Source: Pithys albifrons albifrons (lineage: Eukaryota; Chordata; Aves; Passeriformes; Thamnophilidae). Taken from it: a DNA stretch of 64,000 bases. Where the stretch lies: positions 74,695,463-74,759,462 of the forward strand of contig NC_092497.1 of NCBI RefSeq assembly GCF_047495875.1. The letters run 5' to 3'. Of this stretch, positions 41,101 through 50,100 are shown one piece after another. Numbering within the stretch: the stretch's first letter is position 1; each line of letters starts with the position of its first letter. Both the position numbers and the translations under genes were made by a program. Under the pieces are notes generated by a model, which was given only the letters and a program-made list of their open reading frames with translations, was not told the DNA's origin and made no database searches.

Positions 41101-44100
41101 ACAAGACAATATTCTTAACAGCAGAGATCCCCTCTTCAGTACTGTGACATGGGAGGACCTCACATTTTTCCTCAGGATTTGCCTTTATTCCCTCTCCAGG
41201 GAACACAGTTTGACATCCAAGGAAACCTCTCCAGTTCTGATATCATGGATCACCATCTCTTGGAAGTAAACACAAATTGCTGATGATGACGAAGAGGTTT
41301 TTGTTCTAATTTTCACATTTTGTAGATTTTAGGAACACAGGAGTTGTAGATTTTTAGAGGGTTAATATTTCTAACAGTTTAAGTTTAATGCCTTTCTATC
41401 ACTACCCCTGTCCCAGAACAGGGAGCTCAAATTCCTTTAGTTAATTAATCTTGTTTAGACTCCTTTCCAAAGTAGAGCTGAAGGATATCAGAAGGCCTAC
41501 AGAACGAAACATAAACATAGGTCAGAGTGACCCAAAAGCCAGAATTGGATGAGCTCCAAGAGATCTTTGTGTGCCTGAGGAAGAGGAGCTGATGAAGACA
41601 GAGGGTCTTGAAGACCCCAGACCAAATTCCAGGGGTTGGACCAGGGGTGGACTGACAAATGTGTAAAGCAATGATTGGAGGGATCTTATTATAAAAGACA
41701 TGGAAACAAGAACTGGGACACATGCATGTCATCATGTATTCCTGTGGGCTGTAGGCCCTGTGTTATTAAAGGACCTTTACTTTTTATCTTACCCTACACT
41801 AACGTGGCTCGGAGTTCTGCTTTGGGGGGGGTCACTCACGGCATCAGTTTGGCATCCAAAGGTGGAAATCAAAGAATCCAGCACCCTGGAACCACGAGGG
41901 ACTCCAGAGCAAGAAGTTTCATCCTGCAGGAATTCTTTACTGCCGGCACGTTTTGGAGGTTTCCTTCAGTGGTCTTTGAAACTTCTAACAACTGGGTAAG
42001 ATAAAAGGAGCAGTTCCTTTGGATATTTTTGCTAGCAAACTAAGGGGAGGTTTTTCCCTGGAACTGGGAATACGTTGGGCTGGGAGGTAGAACTGATCTG
42101 GCCAGTCAGTTTCTCAGCCTGGTGGGCAAAAGGGTGTTTTGCCTGGGTGAGGGACAGTTTGGTCCCTTGTTGCTTCAGGAAGGGCAAGGCAGAGTGCTCA
42201 GGGGTTTCATGTTAGCTGAATGCAGCTGGAAAGGGAGGAGTATCTCTCTGGGATTACATCACTGTCTCAGCCTGAAGTGGTAACATAGCACTTGGAGCAG
42301 TGAGCTTGTTTGGTATTCCTGAGGCCAACAGTTCAAATCTGGGTGCTGAAAAGTTTTTTCCCTTGCCTGTCAGCATGGGTTGTATGCAATCCATGGAAGA
42401 GGAGACTCTGCTGGAGTCCCCTCCAGCTTTGGTTTTGCAGAAATGGAAGCATCTAACAAGCCCTGAAACATCTTTGAGAAGGCAAGTGTTACAAAAAGAG
42501 AAACAGTGGAAAGAGATCAAATATGCAGAGCAGGGAGGCACCGGTGGTTTCCCAAGGTTGCTCTGGTAAGCACAGTCACTGATAAGGCAGCCCTGGAAAG
42601 GGGGGGCCAGAAGGAATGCTGCAAGGAGCAGTGTGGGGGGGGGAAGCAGCAGGCTCATTTCCCCCTTCCCCCCACCTCTACCGTTTCCAGCTATGCAAAG
42701 ACAGAAACAAGCAAGGGAAGAGCAACAGGCACTGTCCTTGCTGGGCAGCCAGCTTGTCCAGTACAGAAGAACAGGGAGACCAAAGCAGTGGATAACACCA
42801 GGATTGTAAAGAACAATCTCCTTCCTGCCTTCCCTTTCTCTGTTCATAGCTGTGTGAGAGAGCAATCAGTTCTGTGTTTTAATGAAGCAGTGGTTTGCAT
42901 CTTGTCTGTTGTTGAAAAAGAGGCTTTGTATCAGCACCTCTGTAGTGAAGAAAGAAAAGCAAAGATAAGCTGGGGCCAGCCTGGTGGAAAGGCTAAGGCA
43001 AAGCTGAGTTTCTGGGATGGAGTGGCTGTCCCTGGGCTCAGGGAGCTGGGCTGGGAGAAGCCAAGACAAGCATGGCTGTGGCACAGCTGCTTGAATTCAA
43101 GGCTCGTCCTAACCTGGGAGATTAACAAAAGGAATAATCTCAACTTTCTAATTTATTCTTCTTTTAAAGAGCATGAAGGGTCTGTGTCCCCAAAGGGAGG
43201 GAGAAAGAGTGTTACTGTTCCCTTGAGAAAGAAAGCACCTTTGCCACCTCCTGAGGAGGCAAAGAGGAAGGTGTTTTCTCTGTGTTCCCCTATTGGAGAG
43301 GGAGCAGGGAGAGTTGCCATAGAGATCCCCTGTAAACAAGTGAGTAACCAGAAGCCCAGCAGCTCCTGGGAAAGAGGAAACTCGGAAAATGGGCCGGGAC
43401 CCCCAGAGCCCCCCAGGAGGTTGTCCCGGCGGATACAGGGATGCACTAAGGCTGCTCCCGGGGACACTGAGACAAGCGCATATGCAGTGCAAGCAGAACC
43501 CCCTGGAGAAGCAGAGCTTGGCATAGTGGCTGTCCCAGGACAGCCAGGAGCAGGTTCCAACCAGAGCCATGAAATTGACTTCTGCCAGCATCGCTCCACT
43601 TGGAGTGGCGAGCGGAGCCAGCAGAAAGGGGCCAGGCACAGCAGGGTTGGCCTTGGAAATCGGCAGAGCCAGCAGCTGCGAGAGTGGCTGCAAGAGCGGG
43701 GTAGCCAGGCACACAGACAGAGCAAGCACGGGGGAGGCAGCACATATATCTCCGGGGCCGAAAGATGAACAGGCAGAGGTTGCTGTCCAAGCAAACGCAG
43801 CTTTTCCTTGGGCAGCTAGAGCAGCAAAAAGTCCTGAGGGTACCAGTGGAAAAGAGGTGCTTGTAACTGAGAGGCAACTGCAGCAAGAGCAGGATCAGTC
43901 TCGCTCGGCCGTGGGCTGCTCCTCCGTGCTGGGCTCTCCCGCTGCTGAGAGCAGAGCGGGCACTGACTTTGCTGCTCCTTCAGCAGCTGCGGTGGCAGAA
44001 AGGAGGGCGAAGGGGGCTTTAGCAGAGATGGCGGGGAAAAGCGGGGAGGGAGAGACAGCACCGTCCCTTCCCCCATTTCTCGCCGCTGCTGTTTGTGACT

Positions 44101-47100
44101 GTGCAAAGGCAGGGATAGGTGGCGTAGCCAGCTCTGCCCCTGCCCGGCAGCCAGTGTGTGCTGTGCAGAGAGGCAGGGTGGCAAGAGCCGCTTCTGACAC
44201 CAAGACTGCAAAAAGCACAGGAGCAGAGAGACATGGTCTCCTTCCTGCTTTCCCTTCCCTTGTTCATGGTGGGGAGAGAGAAAAATCAGTGCTAGTTTGT
44301 CTTTTGTCTGCAGTTGGAGAGGAGGCTTTGTGTCACCTTTATAATGCAGAGTTAAGAGCAAAGCTGGGCCAAAGTGGGCCCGGAGGGAGGAAGGTATCTT
44401 CATCTTTGCCTCCTCCCGGGAAAGCAAAGAAAAGAAGTGGAGCAGGGAATGTTGCTATTGAAACTCCTTGTAAACAAAGCATGAGTAGCTTTTGGAGAAG
44501 AAAAGAACTAGAACACTGTCCAGGACCCCCGATCCCGGGCAGTTCCACCCCTAGGACCGTAGAACTAACTCCTGTCAGCGTTGCTCCCCTTGGAGCAGCG
44601 AGTGAAGTCGGCAAAGAGCCGGGTGGGCGGCACTGCACGGCAGGGCCAGAGCCGGGGGCAACACCGGCAATGGCTCTGGACGCCACGGTTTCCATGGCAA
44701 CGAAAACTACTGTGGCCAGCATGGTCAGGGACGGGCCCGTCCCCTTAAGAGCCAGCGTGGCCCCGGACAAAGAGAGCCAGGGAAGCCAATAGCAGATGAC
44801 AGCATAGGCCCAGGATCAGCACCTACAGCTGAGACCTTGCCCAGACCTACAGCTGGGGGAGCCGTGGGCGGCCCTTTCCTTTCTATCCCTGTCGCTAACA
44901 ATCCCTACCTGCCTCGGCGAGCAATCAGAGAATTTAAACACCTTGTCCTGGAATTCAGGACTCCCCAGCAAGCAGGCAGGCAGCCTGATCACCTCGACTG
45001 CCTTGTCCAAGTGTGCAAAATTTCTAACTGCAGGAAAAGGGGGGTGAGTTCCTCTACCCCCGAGAGCATTTCCAGCATTTTCCCTCTACCCCTGCCACCA
45101 AAAGGGGGGAGCAAAAAGGGTGATAGTGTTACTATGTTACAAGCTGCCTGAACAGACACCCTTCCTTCCAACTTAGATTAATGTAAAAACACCAACTTAA
45201 GTTTAAGACCTCTACACCAAGATACACCAAGACAGACTGGCAAAGCGAGACCAAAAACCTTTTGTGTTAGTCTCTGTGCTCTGAGTTTGCCCTAAGCTAC
45301 TCGAGCTTGTAGCATGTCTGTCTCAGCATAGCTCTGAGGCTGCTGAGAACTAGGACCAGTGTCATACTGGTGCAAAAAGCAATCAATAGTTGCCACCTAT
45401 GTATTTTTGCCTTTAATGTGAACTAACCATCTGCTATTAGAATATGATTATTTGCAGACAATCAAAGGAGTCTGTCACCACCAGACCTGAAGGACATGCC
45501 TCTCAAGAATGCAGCTGGGAGTAAAGTTGATGAAAACATTGTTGTGCAAGCATTGGGTAGAATGACCATATCTTCTCTTTAAATTGCTGCATGAAAAAAT
45601 TTCTCTAAATCTAGTTTAAAAATTCTACAAAAAGTTGTGTGATTGTAACTTCAAATTTGTTTATTGTAAGCTTGTCTCTAACATCTTATCATCTAGTGTC
45701 TGTTACAGTGTGTGAAGCACTGAGCCTCCCAGAAGAAAAGCAAAACAAGTTCTGTGTGTCCTGTGTTACAAAACAAAAAAGTAACTGAGTTACAACACTG
45801 CAGCTGAAGCATTAAAAAATCTGATTTAGTGGACTCATGAACATTGAGTTACATCTAAGCCTGCCATCTTTGAAACTAACTGGTAACATCATAGCTGAAT
45901 AGCTTGTTAAAGACATTTAAGTGATGTTTGTACCCTATTTTGGCCTAATTAAGTGAACTTCAGTCAGGTCCTGAGAACTTTTTATGTTCTTATGTCTCTT
46001 GGATTTCTTTCACCAAAATGATCTTTTAGAGATCCACATTATGGCTCACAATATGTGAAGATGCCATTGTTATTTAACATGCTAACATATACAATTTAGC
46101 AGTGAAAATGCTTTTATACACGAAGGCAAGGAGCTCCTGTACAGCTACTCCGCAAGGTGGAGGGGACTGACTGTAGTCAGGGCAGGCTGTGGCAGGATGG
46201 TCTGACCTCAATGGAGCCTGAAATATACTCAGAGGATGCAAGCACTCTGTGAGGAGCAATTACTAGTGCCAAGATGATATTTGGTGTTGCAGAAACTCCA
46301 GACACACCTTGCCTGTAGTAAGCTCCTGATAGGTCTGTGAATTTGTGGCTAGCAGTCAACCCCTTCATGTTATAAAAGCTGAATCTGCTTTTTGTATTGT
46401 CAAAATGCGAGAATTCTAAAATTCGAGATTCCTTTGAAAATTGCCTGGGATTTGCAAAATTGCACACTCCTAAAACTCAAAGAGGCAAAATTTGTTAAGC
46501 AACACGAGAGATGTAAGACACATTATGTATCTAAGCTTTGCCTATAGCTAAGGCAGAAAAACAACCGTTTCATTGATTCCTCATATTCACATAAGAAAAA
46601 TTTGGTTTGCAAAATTATTAAATGGTCTAGATTTCCTTTTACTTTGCAGAAACTCCAGAAGCCCATGAAATTGGACATTCCTGTTCCAGACTGAGAACTG
46701 TTGAAAGGTGGGACACTGACATCTGCTTGTTGACTAGGAAGGGTCATCTCAAGTACTGTCAACTAACTACACCATAGTCAAAGGGCAGAACTGTACCTCT
46801 GTGATTCACATCCCAGGACCACTTAGAAGATCAACAACTTGATGTCATCCTAACCAACAAAACAGATTTCTTTCTTTGCATAGCAGGTTTCCTAGACTTA
46901 CTCCAGGACAGAAGTCCTCTGCCCCTTGAACAAGGGCAACAGAGACTATTACTCTTTTAAATTACTTTTTGTATGTATTGTTTGCATTGCTACTAACCAT
47001 GAATTAGGTTAGAAACCAAAATTTGTAATTGCATTTGGCTTTAGCCAAAACACCAAAAGGATTGCTAAATTTGCTTATGAACTTAGCTGAAATTTGAAAT

Positions 47101-50100
47101 CAAAACTTGCATGTGACCCTAGTCACATATCCAAAATCCTTCAAAAACTGACTGCTGTATTTGTAGATTTTTAGAGGGTTAATATTTCTAACAGTTTAAG
47201 TTTAATGCCTTTCTATCACTACCCCTGTCCCAGAACAGGGAGCTCAAATTCCTTTAGTTAATTAATCTTGTTTAGACTCCTTTCCAAAGTAGAGCTGAAG
47301 GACATCAGAAGGCCTACAGAATGAAACATAAACACAGGTCAGAGTGACCCAGAAGTCAGAACTGGATGAACTCCAAGGGACCTTTGTGTGCCCGAGGAAG
47401 AGGAGCTGATGAAGACAGAGGGTCTTGACGACCCCAGACCAAATTCCAGGGGTTGGACCAGGGGTTGGACCAGGGGTTGGACCAGGGGTTGGACCAGGGG
47501 TGGACTGACAAATGTGTAAAGCAATGATTGGAGGGATCTTATTATAAAAGCCATGGAAACAAGAACTGGGACACATGCATGTCATCCTGTATTCCTGTGG
47601 GCCATAGGCCCTGTGTTATTAAAGGACCTTTACTTTTTATCTTACCCTACACTAACGTGGCTCGGAGTTCTGCTTTGAGGGGGTCACTCACGGCATCACT
47701 GACAAGAGTAAAGACTTTGTTCTATATTCACTGTGGCAAAAATCCATCCTGGCTCATGACAGCAAGAGCATGACAGATTTTGGATGGTTTTTTTTACGCA
47801 GCCCACCTACTCTTCTTTGCTATAGTACAGTAGTATAGCCCATGAGTATCACCTGTCGTCAAAGTTTAAGCAGATCGAGTTAAGAACAGCATACTTTTCT
47901 CACTTTATCATGTTCCCCAGATACACATTTTATATACAGCTCCAAATGACACGACTTGGGGCACACTGTTATCATAATCACATTAGGAGATGTTGGACTT
48001 GTACGATGCATAAAATCTCAGACTGGCTGCACTGAATCAGAGCCTGACGAACAGTCAGCTTTGCCAAAAGTACAAGGCATACAAATAAAACAGACCACAA
48101 GACTAAAAAGTAAAACAATGAAGTATGAGGACTCGAAGAGGTAGAAGAATTTAACCCAAAATAGGGATAAAAACTTTCTGCTCCAGATTTATCCTCCCGC
48201 TCAAATTAATTTAGTTCATTTTCCAATAAGATTACCCAATTAGTCAAATGTCACATAAAAATTGCTTCGTATGGCTTTGTTGACTGTCTCAAGTCCTTGC
48301 TCTTTCTCATCGAAGGTCTCTGACATAAAAATTTAAAAATCTGTTTTCCAGGAAGGTTTTTGCTTGTAATTTATAGACAGAAATAAGCATCATAACATTC
48401 ATTGTTACAGGTCTTCTCTTGAACTGCTAGTGGATGTTGGATAATGTTTTGCTCAAGCTGAAGAATGGAAAAGGATAGCCACTAGGAGACTTTCCCACAT
48501 GCTTAAAGGAGCACATGCCTGCTAGGAATGTGGAGGGAAACTTTCAATTTTACTGCTGAAATTCAAACAGATCTGAGATTGGCCACAAAAAAGACTACAA
48601 CACCCAGTAACAGTCAAGGGCTAAACCCTTCAGTATGGGCACTGCACTGGAGCACTCTCTGCCTGGGGCACCATAGAGGTAAGTTTCTTAACTTTTTTTG
48701 TCTAGTCCTGTACCATGGCAAATACTTCTTAAGAGGAATAAACTAATGAACTGTGGTTGAGTTCTCAATAAAACAGATCTCCAGATGCCAATTCACTACA
48801 TATACACATAAGCCAAAGGCATTGCATTCTTTTATGTTTATTTACTCATTACTCCAGATTAAATGTAACAGTAGAGAAGGTTAGCTGCATCTTTAAGAAG
48901 GGCGGAGGGTGGAGGAGAGAGGGGTGGCAGGAAGGAGTGAGGAAACAAAACCAACCCATTAGGTCATCAGTTTGGAAAGGCCTTCCACTTTTTCTGTCTT
49001 GGTGGCACAATAGCCCACCAAGCACAGGTAAAGACTAAGGCAAACAATAGTCTGACTCACAGTAAACACCTTACCAAAAAATCCAACTGAATTTAGTCCA
49101 AACAATCTGTTCAGATGGGGAAGGAAGGCACAAGGCTGAAAAGGAACTCTTCAACATTACTCTTCTTGTTTAACTGCAACTAATACAACCACCACAGCTT
49201 CAGCACAGACAACATTGTAAAGCATAATCTAAGAGAACTGTGCAACTGATACACCAAACTGCAGAGCGGTATGATCCATCCCATAATAAAACTACTTTTT
49301 GAAAAAGTAATTCAATTCAAAATATACTTATGGTAATATATGCTTATTTTAGTACCTGGCACACGGCAGTAAGTACCTGGCAGTAAATAATGGTACACCA
49401 AATGTCTGCTACTACACTGAAGACTGGGTAAGGATACCAATCTGTTACTGAGTTTCACACCTCACTATAGAGACATATTTATGGCTTTTGAAAGTTCAGT
49501 CACAAAAACTAAGGCTGAACCAGCTCCTGAAACAGAGACAGAACCTTGCATATCACTGAAAAATTTCCCTTTGATTTCCATGGGTGTTCAATCAAGTTGA
49601 GTGCCACAGATGTTTACTGTGGGATTTTCTCCTTACTTCAGCCCTGGTTTTATCTTACTGTTTCCCACCTACAATACCTTGTTTCTCTCTATACAACTCC
49701 CAAGATCATCAGAGCACATGTGCCAATGGCTTGCTAGTCTAGGGCCAGAAAGCAGAGCATTTTGAGGAACTGAACCCCAAAATGATCAAGATAAAAACCA
49801 CACATGATTGAGATAAAAAAATGTGGGTACAGATAACTGCACTCATCTGGGTTTGAGGAGTTTTTTCTTTGTAATTACTTTTCTCACATTTTTCAACACC
49901 AATGTTACAACAAACATACAAAGAGCAATAAAACCTAAAGTATGGACACCAACTGCCTCATAGTATTGAAGATGCAGGTGTGTTCTGAGCCAGGTCTACT
50001 TTGCAAAGTACTGCCTTTCCTTAAAAAATGTGACAAACACCTAAAATATATTAAGTAATTTAAATAAAAAGATAAATAAATTTCTGGAAGTCCAGCTTGC

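Larger units (their letters stand above)
41284..47698 (+). mobile_element. ERV-A: endogenous retrovirus-like element in RASEF intron 1
   Basis: This 6.4-kb element has a full 5' LTR (41284-41846), a gag-position reading region (42375-45151), about 2 kb of non-coding 3' internal sequence and a 3' LTR lacking its first ~60 bp (from about 47162). The 4-bp target CTGA is found on both sides (41280-41283 and 47699-47702), which fixes the ends and fits class I (gammaretrovirus-like) integration. LTR ends are inverted: TGATG at the left and CATCA at the right. No pol or env frame was recognised. It lies antisense to RASEF. Confidence 0.85.

Noticed and set aside
41850..41867. Assignment of the ERV-A/C primer site to a specific tRNA
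   Set aside because: The two copies differ at this site, and neither fits a tRNA 3' end that I can recall with confidence.
43148..44427. Long minus-strand open frames opposite the ERV-A reading region
   Set aside because: They are shadows of the plus-strand frame in GC-rich sequence. The same shadows appear opposite ERV-C (61693-63635).
47447..47508. Array of short direct repeats resembling a CRISPR at first glance
   Set aside because: The units are 12 bp with no spacers, in an LTR of a vertebrate genome; it is a minisatellite.
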